From Methanosphaera sp. BMS (GTDB taxonomy: Archaea; Methanobacteriota; Methanobacteria; Methanobacteriales; Methanobacteriaceae): 64,000 nt of DNA. Positions 15,694 to 25,227 of the stretch are shown piece by piece; within the stretch, counting starts at the first letter, position 1, and the number at the start of each line of letters is the position of its first letter. Location: positions 248,001-312,000 of the forward strand of contig NZ_CP014213.1 in assembly GCF_003268005.1 (NCBI RefSeq), in the 5' to 3' direction. Under the pieces are notes generated by a model. That model made no database searches and was not told where the DNA came from. It saw only the letters and a program-made list of their open reading frames with translations. The translations under genes were made by a program, and so were the position numbers.

Positions 15694-18246
15694 TTATCTT
15701 TTAATTATGGCCACTCCGATAATGGCTATTAATGCTGTAGCTGCTATGGCTATTGGTATGGTGTTTGACTGATTTTTATTATGTTGTTTGCTATCTTGAT
15801 TTGAGGTATCTGCATTTGCTTTGTCGTTTGTGGTTTTGTCATCACTTACATTGTTTTCATCGGTATTATTGTTATTGTTATTGCTTAGTTTCACTTTTTT
15901 GTCAATGTCCTTTTTTGTTATGTTTATTGCAGATATTACATGATTGTTAATTATTTTTCGAGTATTGGTATTTGATTTTATATTCCTGTTTTTATCATTG
16001 TCATTAACGTTGTCCTGATTATCGACAAACTGATTGTCACTTATTATTTCATTGGGGTTACTGCTTGAATCTGTATTTGGATTGATTGATTCTGAATCAT
16101 TAAAGTCATCATCCGTAGTATTCACATCAGAAATATCTGATTCATTATCGGTAATTGTGGTATCGTTGGTGTTTGTGTTGTTTGTAGTGGTGTCTGTTGT
16201 ATTTTGGTTATCTGGTAAAGTATCTGTGTTGTTTGTGTTTTCTGTTGTATTTGTATTGTTGGTTTGATTGCCATAATTTGTAGTGTTATTTACGTCTGTA
16301 ATGTTTGATTCATTATCGGTAATTGTGGTATCGTTGGTGTTTGTGTTGTTTGTAGTGGTGTCTGTTATATTTTGGTTATCTGGTAAAATATTTGTGTTGT
16401 TTGTGTTTTCTGTTGTATTTGTAGTGTTGGTTTGATTGGTATAATCAGTGGTATCGTTTACGTCTGTAATGTTTGATTCACTGTCAGTTACATTGTCGGT
16501 GTCATTATCAGTTGCATTGCTTTCATCAGTAGTGTTACTGTCGGATATGTTTTCGTCTTCCTGATTGTCCAATTCACTTACAGTAAATGATGTTGTCATG
16601 GAATAATGTTTGATATATGGATTTCTATCATATGTTACAGTTAAATTGTATATACCTACATTCGGTGTGCATTCATAGCTAAAGAATCCATTTTCATCCG
16701 TATGTTCTATTGAAAATACATAATTGGATATATTTATGTTTACTTCATCATTAATTGCGTTATTATTGGTGTCTGTCAAGTGACCTGTTATGAAAACACT
16801 TTCACCAACGCTTATGTTTTTTATCTCGTCAAGTGTTATCACAGCTGATCTTGGATTGTATTGAACGTAATTTGTCTGATTATTTATCAATATTTCATCT
16901 ATTTCTCCTTGAGAATCTATTATGAATGTATTTGAGTCTATACTGATACTTCCATTAATATCATCGGTAGAATAATCTGCTATTGTCTGATTAAATATGT
17001 ACTCTCCGGGATAATCATATTCCAATACATCCGTAATATTCATGATTGTATTGTTTGACAATGTCATGGAAGCTCCATTATAGATTAACTTATCATACCT
17101 GTTATATCCGATGATGTTATTTTCAAGAGTTAAATTTGGTATACGTAGTATTTTGCCGCTTTCACCATCATAGATATAATTGGAGTATATGAGATAATCA
17201 GTACAGTTATTATCTTCAATTGTACAATCAATTATTGTCAGATTTTCATCATTATATGTAATGTAACCGGTATTATCCTTAAATATACAACCTTTAACTG
17301 TCATGTTTCCCATATTGTTAATGGAATTCATGCTGGATGCAGTGTTGTTTGAGAAGTTACAGTTTTCAACCAATGAATTGGCCGAACCACTTACTCCACT
17401 GTTATATAGGGCATAATTATTTTCAAAGCTGTTGTTTACACATATCACGTCTCCGGTATCGGAGTGTAACAGATAACCACATTGCTTATTGTTTGTAAAT
17501 CTTGAATTGGTCACAGTTAATGAGCCTTCACTATAAACTACACCAAAAATGGATAATGTATCATTGAATAATGTGTTGTCTATATTTAAATCTCCATGGT
17601 TATATATGGCTGAACCGCTATGTGCAATGGTCTTTGTAAATACAGAGCCATTAACGTTAAGTGTCTTATAGTTGTGTATGTTTCCATGGTTGGTGTTTAT
17701 CGCATAGAATAATTCATTTGTGCGATTGTAATTTTCATCAGTATACTCGCTAATGCCATTATCGATTAGTGTCTTGGTGATGTTGTCATATAAGGCCGTA
17801 CTTTTTACCGTAACATTGTTTAAGTTTAAAGTTACATAATTTTCAATATGCTTATTTAACTCCAATGTCACGTTATTTAAAGTAACTTCAACTGCATTTG
17901 AAAATTTAAGATTATTAACGGTTAATTTATTATTGTTTCCATTTATAACCAAGTTTAAATATTCATTATTAATATCCTTATCAATTGTAACATCATCTTC
18001 CAAATCAATGCTGTGACTTTGATTTGATTGGATACTGTTTAGGTTTGATATAACATTATGCAGTTTATCACTCGTATCGACGCTATGGCTTTGAGTAACG
18101 GCTGAATCAGTATTGCCCGTATCCACGTCTACTTCTTGAATATCATCGGGATTAGTATCAATAACATTATCCGATGTATCGTCTGCAGCACTAACGCATG
18201 TTACTGAAATCATGAGCAACAATATTAATAAGATGTACTTTTTCAT
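15694..18246 (-). CDS. Secreted, membrane-anchored adhesin-like protein
   Basis: The protein has 850 residues in clear order. A signal peptide (KKYILLILLLMISVTCVSAA) is followed by an acidic spacer, then irregular beta-helix repeats to about residue 440. An Ig-like strand set (ITLDEIKNISVGESVFITGH ... YNLTVTYDRN) follows, then a long Asn/Thr/Asp-rich linker (about 555-800) and a C-terminal membrane helix (TIPIAIAATALIAIIGVAII) ending in KR. This layout is that of a stalked surface adhesin anchored in the membrane and reaching through the pseudomurein wall. The linker has a 168-bp tandem repeat and is rich in N-x-T sites, so heavy N-glycosylation is possible. SD GGAGGTGA supports the start. 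Confidence 0.88.
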   Translation of the reverse strand: MKKYILLILLLMISVTCVSAADDTSDNVIDTNPDDIQEVDVDTGNTDSAVTQSHSVDTSDKLHNVISNLNSIQSNQSHSIDLEDDVTIDKDINNEYLNLVINGNNNKLTVNNLKFSNAVEVTLNNVTLELNKHIENYVTLNLNNVTVKSTALYDNITKTLIDNGISEYTDENYNRTNELFYAINTNHGNIHNYKTLNVNGSVFTKTIAHSGSAIYNHGDLNIDNTLFNDTLSIFGVVYSEGSLTVTNSRFTNNKQCGYLLHSDTGDVICVNNSFENNYALYNSGVSGSANSLVENCNFSNNTASSMNSINNMGNMTVKGCIFKDNTGYITYNDENLTIIDCTIEDNNCTDYLIYSNYIYDGESGKILRIPNLTLENNIIGYNRYDKLIYNGASMTLSNNTIMNITDVLEYDYPGEYIFNQTIADYSTDDINGSISIDSNTFIIDSQGEIDEILINNQTNYVQYNPRSAVITLDEIKNISVGESVFITGHLTDTNNNAINDEVNINISNYVFSIEHTDENGFFSYECTPNVGIYNLTVTYDRNPYIKHYSMTTSFTVSELDNQEDENISDSNTTDESNATDNDTDNVTDSESNITDVNDTTDYTNQTNTTNTTENTNNTNILPDNQNITDTTTNNTNTNDTTITDNESNITDVNNTTNYGNQTNNTNTTENTNNTDTLPDNQNTTDTTTNNTNTNDTTITDNESDISDVNTTDDDFNDSESINPNTDSSSNPNEIISDNQFVDNQDNVNDNDKNRNIKSNTNTRKIINNHVISAINITKKDIDKKVKLSNNNNNNTDENNVSDDKTTNDKANADTSNQDSKQHNKNQSNTIPIAIAATALIAIIGVAIIKR
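16141..16480 (-). repeat. 168-bp tandem repeat in the linker of the 15694-18246 ALP
   Basis: The block starting ttcattatcggtaattgtgg at 16141 recurs at 16309 with very few changes. A third, more diverged start (GTTTGATTCACTGTCAG) lies near 16469. One unit is 56 codons of Thr/Asn/Asp-rich linker, so unit number would set stalk length. Confidence 0.85.
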
Positions 18247-18478
18247 CGAATTTTCACCTCCATTACTATTAATAGAAAAAAAACATGAATAAATGTTTGT
18301 AGGATATGTTTTATATTTTTTACTAAATAACTTTTAATTAATTATCATAGACTTGAATCATGAAGATTTGCTTATTATTAATCTAAAAAGCGAAGGTATC
18401 CTATCCATTGATTATTAGATAAATTTGAAATATGATTTCCCATTACTAGAATCTTTTTTTTTAGAAAAAATATGATGG

Positions 18479-18492
18479 AGTATATATACTCT
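18479..18492. promoter_or_regulatory. Palindromic TATA box GAGTATATATACTC
   Basis: This is a perfect 14-bp palindrome whose centre is a TATA box. A transcript would start near 18510 and run with a leader of about 200 nt to the HTH-FHA gene at 18709. A self-regulating operator is plausible. Confidence 0.5.
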
Positions 18493-18559
18493 GAAAACTT
18501 TGAAATTTAACAGTATAATAAACAATCTCATACAAACAACTAATTTAGAGGTGAATATT

Positions 18560-18589
18560 ATGATAAAGCCACAAGTTATTTTGCTATGA
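18560..18589 (+). CDS. Possible nine-residue upstream ORF in the leader of the HTH-FHA gene
   Basis: A perfect SD (GAGGTGA, about 18548-18554) is followed five to six bases later by ATG and a nine-codon frame (MIKPQVILL) ending in TGA, with a second stop right after. Such a strong SD on so short a frame suggests a leader peptide or the stump of a truncated gene. There is no homology support. Confidence 0.3.
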   Translation: MIKPQVILL

Positions 18590-18708
18590 TAAATAGTATA
18601 AACGGAACAAAAAATATCAGATATGTATAATTATCGTTTAGTTTTTCAAAATTTGAAGATTCAACAAAATAAAATAATTTTAAACCACTATGGGGGAATA
18701 ATAAAGAA

Positions 18709-19500
18709 ATGATTGCTAGCAGTCCTACAATATCACAGGATGACTTTAAAATTATTACAGATAAGATTTCTGCCTTAAACAATTATAACCGATGGAAAAT
18801 ATTGGAGATACTAAGAATGAATGAGAAAAACAGAGTTGATCAATTTAACAAGATCAAATATTATGCAATGAGTACAAATCAAATCAGGGACAAACTTGAA
18901 GAGAAAAAAATCTTCATAACAACACAAATGATTGGAAGACATTTGAAAGATTTGAGAGAAGCCGGCCTGGTTGATCGCATCAGGGTAAAACATTGTAAAG
19001 GGGATGCAAATTCACAATCACCGTGTTATGTATATTACATAACAACAGATGCATTCACTGATTTGTTGTTATTGGTAAATTTCTTTAGGGAGGATATAAA
19101 CACTCTGGTTGATTTATATAAGTATACTAAAGAGTCAAAAATGCATAATGACTGTGTCATGACAGTATTTAATGGACAAGACAAGGGAAAAACGCTCGAT
19201 ATCAGTAAGGATGAGACTGCCTATATCGGTAGGATATCAGCTAACGGGCCCGATGACTGTTATTCTCCTGCATTGATTTTATCCAACAGTTACACTAAGG
19301 TATCAAGTATTATGGATCCTCATTTGAAGGTATATCATCAAAAAGGTAAATGGTACATCCTTGATGAATCCAGTGAAAATGAAACATACTGTTCCAATGA
19401 AAAATTACAGAAGGGTGTAGCCCGACAGCTTCCTAACAATTCAATTATTAAGTTATCCAAAGGAAAAGGATGTGCATTAATTTATTTCAACTATAATTAA
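18709..19500 (+). CDS. HTH-FHA fusion transcriptional regulator, second paralogue
   Basis: The protein has 263 residues and the same architecture as the 8899-9684 protein. The N-terminal winged helix spans about 15-100 (ISALNNYNRWKILEILRM ... IGRHLKDLREAGLVDRI). The C-terminal FHA-like domain spans about 148-263, beginning MTVFNGQDKGKTLDISKDET, with YIGRISANG keeping the canonical Arg, then PHLKVYHQKGKWYILDES. The strand that normally reads NGTFVNG is degenerate (ENETYCSNE). The last strand ALIYFNYN parallels AVLYVSYN of the first copy. The gene lies between two large ALP genes and has a palindromic TATA box and leader ORF upstream. DNA binding controlled by a phosphorylated partner is inferred. 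Confidence 0.75.
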   Translation: MIASSPTISQDDFKIITDKISALNNYNRWKILEILRMNEKNRVDQFNKIKYYAMSTNQIRDKLEEKKIFITTQMIGRHLKDLREAGLVDRIRVKHCKGDANSQSPCYVYYITTDAFTDLLLLVNFFREDINTLVDLYKYTKESKMHNDCVMTVFNGQDKGKTLDISKDETAYIGRISANGPDDCYSPALILSNSYTKVSSIMDPHLKVYHQKGKWYILDESSENETYCSNEKLQKGVARQLPNNSIIKLSKGKGCALIYFNYN

Positions 19501-19509
19501 TCATTATCC

Positions 19510-19517
19510 TTTTTTTA
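19510..19517 (+). terminator. T-tract terminator of the second HTH-FHA gene
   Basis: CCTTTTTTTATTTTATT begins nine bases after the stop codon. Confidence 0.5.
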
Positions 19518-19568
19518 TTTTATTAATCATGAATTGCTAAAATTCAATAAAAAGTAATAAATCGGGAG

Positions 19569-20009
19569 TTAATACTCCTCTAAGATTTTTTCAGTGATAA
19601 TTACGGCTGATTCAACCATCTTCGGACAAAACTCAGTAAACAGATTATTTTTCAGTGCATATTCAACACCCTCTTCTGTTGAAATGTCACAATTCAACAG
19701 GTCATTACAGATATATGATCCGTTTACCTCTTTAAATTCATCTAAAAATCTGTCACATACTTCATCAGACCTTAATTTACTTTCTTCATCATCCGCACGA
19801 CTTTTACCGTACTTCAATCCCAGTACCATCAATGCACCGGTACATGCACCACATACTTCTCCCTTACGCATACCACCACCGAAACATCCGCCTATCTTCA
19901 ATGCCTGTTCTTTCGTAACACCATACTCCTCGGAGAATGCTGCAAATACTGCCTGTGAACAGTGAAATTTCTCTTCAAAATACTTTAACGCCTCGCTACA
20001 ATGACTCAT
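19569..20009 (-). CDS. C_GCAxxG_C_C family putative redox protein
   Basis: The protein has 146 residues with the family signature: C17 (HCSQAV), C42 in GGCFGGGMR, C53 and C56 in GEVCGACTGAL, a C101/C107 pair, and C128 in EFCPKMV. Members are small proteins thought to be redox-active or metal-binding through the conserved cysteines. No precise reaction is established. An SD (TAGGTG) fits the ATG at 20009. The stop codon overlaps a small hairpin, GGAG/CTCC (about 19564-19578), that may help end the transcript. Neighbours give no functional hint. Confidence 0.85.
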   Translation of the reverse strand: MSHCSEALKYFEEKFHCSQAVFAAFSEEYGVTKEQALKIGGCFGGGMRKGEVCGACTGALMVLGLKYGKSRADDEESKLRSDEVCDRFLDEFKEVNGSYICNDLLNCDISTEEGVEYALKNNLFTEFCPKMVESAVIITEKILEEY

Positions 20010-20271
20010 ATTTATACACCTACAATTAGTATTGATACTCCAATTATCTACTTGTTAATTATTATCTTTATTGTTTAAATATATTCTTTTATGCAATTTA
20101 AACAAAATAAATAATGGGAAAATAAATGTAAAATTCATTCAACAACAATTTCTTTACTTTTTTGACTAATAATTGTTCATATAAAGAGATTGCTTGTAAA
20201 CCAAATCCTTTAATAGCTTTATATTGCAATAATGATATAACTAATAACATAAAATAGGAGAAAATGTAAAA

Positions 20272-23200
20272 ATGAACAGAAAAATTACAATGATGTTCAT
20301 AGTAACTACATTACTTTTGTTACTATTAGGTGTAGTAAATGCTAGTGAAGTATCAAATGATACTGCAGTTATCAGTGATACACAAGATATTAGTATTCAT
20401 GATACACCCATTATGGATAACACAGTAAAAGATACTATAACAGAACAAAAAGAAAGTAAAGAAATAACAAAAGAATATAAAAATCAAAAAACGGCAAGTA
20501 AGACGTATGACGTATCAAACTTTGACTCATTGCATTCAGCATTGACTAGTGATGAATATGATACTGTGACGGTTAACATTAAATCAAATATAATACTTTC
20601 CAGTGACACAACCTTAAATGAAGATATAAAAACACTTACAATTAATGGTAATGGAAAAACAATAAATGGAAAAGATCAGTATCAATTTTTAGATATTGAC
20701 TCCAACAGTAAAATAACCATAAAGAATATTGAAATAACTAACTGTTATGCAAGTAGTGGAGGAGCGATATCAAACTCTGAAGGTAATTTAACCATCATAA
20801 ACTCAACATTAAACAACAATTATGCATATGATGATGGAGGAGCAATATATGACGATGAAGGAACTTTAACAATCATAAACTCCACACTAAACAATAACAC
20901 TGCAAATGATGATGGGGGAGCAATATATAGTTATGGTACCGATTTGATTATTGGAAACACCACCCTCAAAAACAACAAGGCAAAATGGTATGGTGGAGCA
21001 ATATGTTTTGAATCATACACTGTTTGGTTTACAACTACTCATTATGCTGGGGGAATGCCTATTGGTCAAACTAGAACATTAGTGTCACGTTTTGGTTCAT
21101 TTGAATCAACAAATAACAAATATCTCAATAACACTGCGGGTAATGGTACTACTGGAAGTCGTGGAGGAGCAATTTACAATATATATTCAAATGAATCAAA
21201 AATAAAAAATGATTTGTTTGATAATAATGAGGCAGTATATGGTGGAGTGATTTTTAATACCGGAACTGGAGAAATTTCACTAACTAACAGCACATTTACA
21301 AACAATACGGCAGAAGAATTTGGAGGAGCAATACTTAATAATAACGGTACTATGTCAATTACAAAATCAGTATTAAACAATAATCATGCAGATATGTATG
21401 GTGGAGCAGTACGCAATTTTTATGGTAGGTTAAATATTACAGATTCAATTTTAAATAATAATTATGCAGAAGAACTTGGAGGTGCAATAATTAATGAGGC
21501 CGATTTACTTATTATTAACAGCACACTAAACAACAACTATGCAAATGATACTGGAGGCTCAATATTTAACTTTGGAGAGAATTTAACCATTAAAAAATGT
21601 ACCTTTAACAATAATAGTGCAAATAGTACTGGAGGAGCAATATACAATGGAGAAATTTTAACAATTATAAACAGTACCTTTAACAATAATAGTGCAAATA
21701 ATGGTGGAGCAATATACAATGCTGAAAACTTAACAATTACAAACAGTACACTAAAAAACAACATTGCAAACAGAAGCGGTGGAGCCATATACAGTATAAG
21801 TGATTATGTAACAATTAATGGTAATATGTTCCAAAGTAATAACGCTGGAAATGGGGCTGCTATATATAATAAACAAGAATATGAAGATGTTGGGGATATG
21901 GAGGATAATCCAGGGCCTTATGAGATTATAAATAATAAGTTTATAAATAACAATGCAACCAACAATGGAGGGGCAATATACAATGCCGCTAATAATGTGA
22001 ATATAACTCAAAATACGTTTACAAACAATTATGCAAAAAATGGAACATCCATATACAACAATGGATCATATTATTGGTATACTGAAACAAGAGTAAATAC
22101 AGGTTCAACCTATTTGTATTTCTATTCAGGAGCAGTCAGTGTAGCACCGGGAGAATCTTATCCTTGGAATGATTGTAAAGATTATGGGAACAATATTAAC
22201 ATAATTAATAATACATTTACAAATTCAGAAATAACACCAAAAACAATAATTAACACAAATGGTACAAACATCTCCATTATAAAAAATACATTCAATCAAA
22301 CAATCCTAAATAATACTGGAAATGCAATATATAATAATGGATCTGAAGTTATAATAAAGGACAACATTAATAACACGTTTTCATTACCTAATATCATATA
22401 TAATTCTGCATCAGAATCATCAATTACAGAGAATATATTCATTAATACAAAATTAATTCTTAATACAACAATCACAATCTCATCAAATAACACTAATCCA
22501 ACGGTAAATGAGAAAATTAAACTGACATACACATTAAAAGATAACTTTAACAACACACTCTCAAATGAAAAGATTTCCACAAGCATTAATGGAAAAAGTT
22601 ACAACATAACAACAAACAATAAAGGAATAGCAACACAGGAATACATACCAACAATTAGTGGAACACAAAAAATAACTGCAACATACAACGGAAATACAAA
22701 CTACAATAAAAACACGACGGCAATCAACATAACAGTCAAGAAAATTAACACAAAATTAACGCTTACTGTATCTAACACTACACCGATAAACAATACTCCA
22801 ATAAATGTCACGGCAACGTTAACGGATACAAACAATAAAAAGATTGCAAATCATAACATTACATTAAATATTGCTGGTAAAACATATAAAATAAAAACAA
22901 ACAGTAATGGTATGGCAACACAGTCTTATACACCTGTAAAAGTTGAAACTCAGACAATTACGGCTACATATAAAGGAACTAATCAATACAATAACAGTAC
23001 AGCATCAGCTAAGATAACAGTCAAGAAGATAAACACAAAACTAACGTTAAGTGTGTCAAATTCAACACCAGTTAACAACACGCCGATTACCATAACATCT
23101 ACATTAACGGATGCAAACAATAAAAAGCTTGCAAGTCAGAACATTACATTAAACATTAACGGTAAATCATACACTTTAAAAACAAATGCTAATGGTGTGG

Positions 23201-24318
23201 TAACACAATCATACACTCCAACGAAGATTTCAACTCAGACAATTACAGCTGCATACAAAGGAAACAGCCAATACAATAACAGTACCGCAACAACAAAGAT
23301 AACAGTTAAAAATAAGATTAACACAAAAACCACAACATCCACAGTAAAAGGAATCATAGGAGAAAAACTAACACTCAAGGCAACAGTAACTGATACAAGC
23401 AATAAAAAAATCAATGAAGGAAATCTAATCTTCAAATTAAATGGTGTGACAATCAAAGACAATGGTAAACTCACAGGCTCATCCAATCCACTTAAGGTTA
23501 AAGTAACCAATGGAGTAGCCACTGCTACAATAACACCTGACTTGGATATGAGAAATGCCGACAAGTTAACAGCATCATATATTGGTACAGCTATTTACAA
23601 TGCTTCAGCTAGCAGTGCTGTTAAGATACAGGTATCTCAGAGAAATGCCAGCATTGTAGTAAGCAGTAATGTCAAAACAATAAAACAAGGACAGGTATTA
23701 ACGTTAACAGCTAAGGTATACGATACCACAAACGGTAAAAAATCAACTAACCTTGCCAAGTTTGCTGATGAATTCGTATACTTTAAGGTAAACGGTATAA
23801 CCCTCAAAGACTCAAAAGGAAATATGCTTAAGGTTAAAGTGGTCAACGGTACGGCAACCACCAAGTACACTATACCGCTGGGATTATCCGGTGTAACTGA
23901 CGGTAAGACCATGACACCAAAAAATCACACAATACTTGCTGGTTTCTACAATAAAAACTACCAGGAAAATATCAGAAACACCAGTACATTCCAGGTTGAA
24001 AGATCAAACATCACCATTAGCATAGCTAATGCTACAGTAAACAATAAAACTCATAAACTATCACTAAAAGCAACTATTAAGGATTATCTTGGTAATATAG
24101 TAAGTGGTCCTAATAAGTGTGTGATTAAAATTAATGGAGTTAGCCTTAAAAATGGTACAGAACCGATGTATTACTATTCAACCAATGGAATACTAACCAT
24201 TAAAAATATTGATATTCCTGCATACAATAAATATGCTAGTATAGAAATAGTAACACAGGATAGGCTGGCATATAAGAGTCAACGTAACACTACAAGTGTT
24301 ATTAAGGTTGTTAAATAA
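20272..24318 (+). CDS. Very large secreted adhesin-like protein with C-terminal Ig module
   Basis: The protein has 1348 residues. Signal peptide (ITMMFIVTTLLLLLLGVVNA), Ser/Thr/Lys spacer, then a long parallel beta-helix region (about 100-720) dominated by GGAIYN/NNTANDDGGAIY turns. Three Ig-like repeats of about 95 residues follow (LTLTVSNTTPINNTPINVTA type, about 735-1015). A conserved 330-residue C-terminal module begins near TTTSTVKGIIGEKLTLKATV and ends VTQDRLAYKSQRNTT. That module recurs at the C-terminus of the 48101 ALP and at the N-terminus of the 42710 protein. There is no C-terminal membrane helix, so wall binding through the Ig module is an inference. SD AGGAG fits the start. Confidence 0.9.
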   Translation: MNRKITMMFIVTTLLLLLLGVVNASEVSNDTAVISDTQDISIHDTPIMDNTVKDTITEQKESKEITKEYKNQKTASKTYDVSNFDSLHSALTSDEYDTVTVNIKSNIILSSDTTLNEDIKTLTINGNGKTINGKDQYQFLDIDSNSKITIKNIEITNCYASSGGAISNSEGNLTIINSTLNNNYAYDDGGAIYDDEGTLTIINSTLNNNTANDDGGAIYSYGTDLIIGNTTLKNNKAKWYGGAICFESYTVWFTTTHYAGGMPIGQTRTLVSRFGSFESTNNKYLNNTAGNGTTGSRGGAIYNIYSNESKIKNDLFDNNEAVYGGVIFNTGTGEISLTNSTFTNNTAEEFGGAILNNNGTMSITKSVLNNNHADMYGGAVRNFYGRLNITDSILNNNYAEELGGAIINEADLLIINSTLNNNYANDTGGSIFNFGENLTIKKCTFNNNSANSTGGAIYNGEILTIINSTFNNNSANNGGAIYNAENLTITNSTLKNNIANRSGGAIYSISDYVTINGNMFQSNNAGNGAAIYNKQEYEDVGDMEDNPGPYEIINNKFINNNATNNGGAIYNAANNVNITQNTFTNNYAKNGTSIYNNGSYYWYTETRVNTGSTYLYFYSGAVSVAPGESYPWNDCKDYGNNINIINNTFTNSEITPKTIINTNGTNISIIKNTFNQTILNNTGNAIYNNGSEVIIKDNINNTFSLPNIIYNSASESSITENIFINTKLILNTTITISSNNTNPTVNEKIKLTYTLKDNFNNTLSNEKISTSINGKSYNITTNNKGIATQEYIPTISGTQKITATYNGNTNYNKNTTAINITVKKINTKLTLTVSNTTPINNTPINVTATLTDTNNKKIANHNITLNIAGKTYKIKTNSNGMATQSYTPVKVETQTITATYKGTNQYNNSTASAKITVKKINTKLTLSVSNSTPVNNTPITITSTLTDANNKKLASQNITLNINGKSYTLKTNANGVVTQSYTPTKISTQTITAAYKGNSQYNNSTATTKITVKNKINTKTTTSTVKGIIGEKLTLKATVTDTSNKKINEGNLIFKLNGVTIKDNGKLTGSSNPLKVKVTNGVATATITPDLDMRNADKLTASYIGTAIYNASASSAVKIQVSQRNASIVVSSNVKTIKQGQVLTLTAKVYDTTNGKKSTNLAKFADEFVYFKVNGITLKDSKGNMLKVKVVNGTATTKYTIPLGLSGVTDGKTMTPKNHTILAGFYNKNYQENIRNTSTFQVERSNITISIANATVNNKTHKLSLKATIKDYLGNIVSGPNKCVIKINGVSLKNGTEPMYYYSTNGILTIKNIDIPAYNKYASIEIVTQDRLAYKSQRNTTSVIKVVK

Positions 24319-24339
24319 ACTTAATCTCCCCTAAACTCC

Positions 24340-24348
24340 TTTTTTTTT
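24340..24348 (+). terminator. T-tract terminator of the large ALP
   Basis: A run of nine T residues begins about 20 bases after the stop codon. Confidence 0.5.
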
Positions 24349-24469
24349 ATTGAATTATATTTTGAGCAATAATATATTCAAATCTATTTTCCATGTCTTA
24401 TTTTACACTTGCAATCAATGTCTGGGTTAAAAGTTAGTTTACCTGCATTAAAAAAGGTTTGAAGGGTGG

Positions 24470-25222
24470 TTATATGTTTATCACATCAAAGCTTTTTAAA
24501 TCAAGCAGGTCAAATGTGAGCACATTAGGGCTTACGCATACCTCACCTATGCCTGTTATTAGCTTGTATGCTTCAAATGCCTCCATACATCCGATGATAT
24601 TTGGTGTTGGACCTATTACCGGTGGCACTCCACTTGTTACCTTTTTAAGGCTTTGCAGGCATTCATCATCCAGTGGCCTGTTTTGTGATGGCAGGTTGAA
24701 CATTTCCTCATAGCTTTTGGAGTCCGGAAGGAATACGCTTACCTGTCCGGATGTTGCATGTATTGCTCCGTGGATGAATGGGATTTTGTTTTCTCTGGCA
24801 TATCTTGAGACTATTACTCTTGTAAGTACGTTGTCCAATGCGTCTATTACCACGTCGGAGTCATCTATTATTTCTGCTATGTTGTCTGTGTCTACATGTT
24901 CGTTGAATGAGGTTACCTTGACGTATGGGTTTATCAATCTTACCTTTTCCTTTGCCACGCTGCTTTTTGACAGTCCCAGTTTGTCTAGTGTTGAGAGTGA
25001 TTGCCTGTTCAGGTTGGATAGATCGAATGCATCTTCATCTACCAGTCTAAGATGTCCTGCTCCCATTCTTGCCAGCATTTCTATGCATTCTCCACCGATT
25101 CCTCCACAGCCGATTACCGTTATCGTGGCTTTCTTGAATTTTTCCTGTTGTTTTTTATCCACTATACTCATTTGACGGGATGCTATTTCCCAGTATCCAT
25201 CTCCAATGTATCTTGTTGGCAT
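24470..25222 (-). CDS. ThiF/MoeB/HesA-type E1-like adenylyltransferase
   Basis: The protein has 250 residues. It has the ATP-binding loop GCGGIGG (38-44), the E1 signature DEDAFDLSNLNRQ (62-74), DALDN (128-132) and HGAIHATSGQVSVFLP (151-166). Such enzymes adenylate the C-terminal Gly of a ubiquitin-like sulfur carrier (ThiS, MoaD, SAMP). The two CxxC zinc pairs common in MoeB/ThiF are absent; C188 is the only cysteine near the usual catalytic region. The ATG at 25222 is preceded by AGGTGAT, which overlaps the stop codon of larE, leaving a five-base gap: translational coupling. Its partner may be involved in sulfur insertion with LarE. The exact substrate cannot be told from the sequence. Confidence 0.88.
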   Translation of the reverse strand: MPTRYIGDGYWEIASRQMSIVDKKQQEKFKKATITVIGCGGIGGECIEMLARMGAGHLRLVDEDAFDLSNLNRQSLSTLDKLGLSKSSVAKEKVRLINPYVKVTSFNEHVDTDNIAEIIDDSDVVIDALDNVLTRVIVSRYARENKIPFIHGAIHATSGQVSVFLPDSKSYEEMFNLPSQNRPLDDECLQSLKKVTSGVPPVIGPTPNIIGCMEAFEAYKLITGIGEVCVSPNVLTFDLLDLKSFDVINI

Positions 25223-25227
25223 GTTTA

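Noticed and set aside
16141-16480. CRISPR array
   Set aside because: Two long in-frame copies of coding sequence without spacers; it is a tandem repeat of the adhesin linker. No CRISPR array was seen anywhere in the window.
18576-18782. 68-codon minus-strand ORF with a hydrophobic end
   Set aside because: It starts inside the HTH-FHA gene on the other strand, lacks an SD, and its hydrophobic tail is T-rich leader DNA read backwards.
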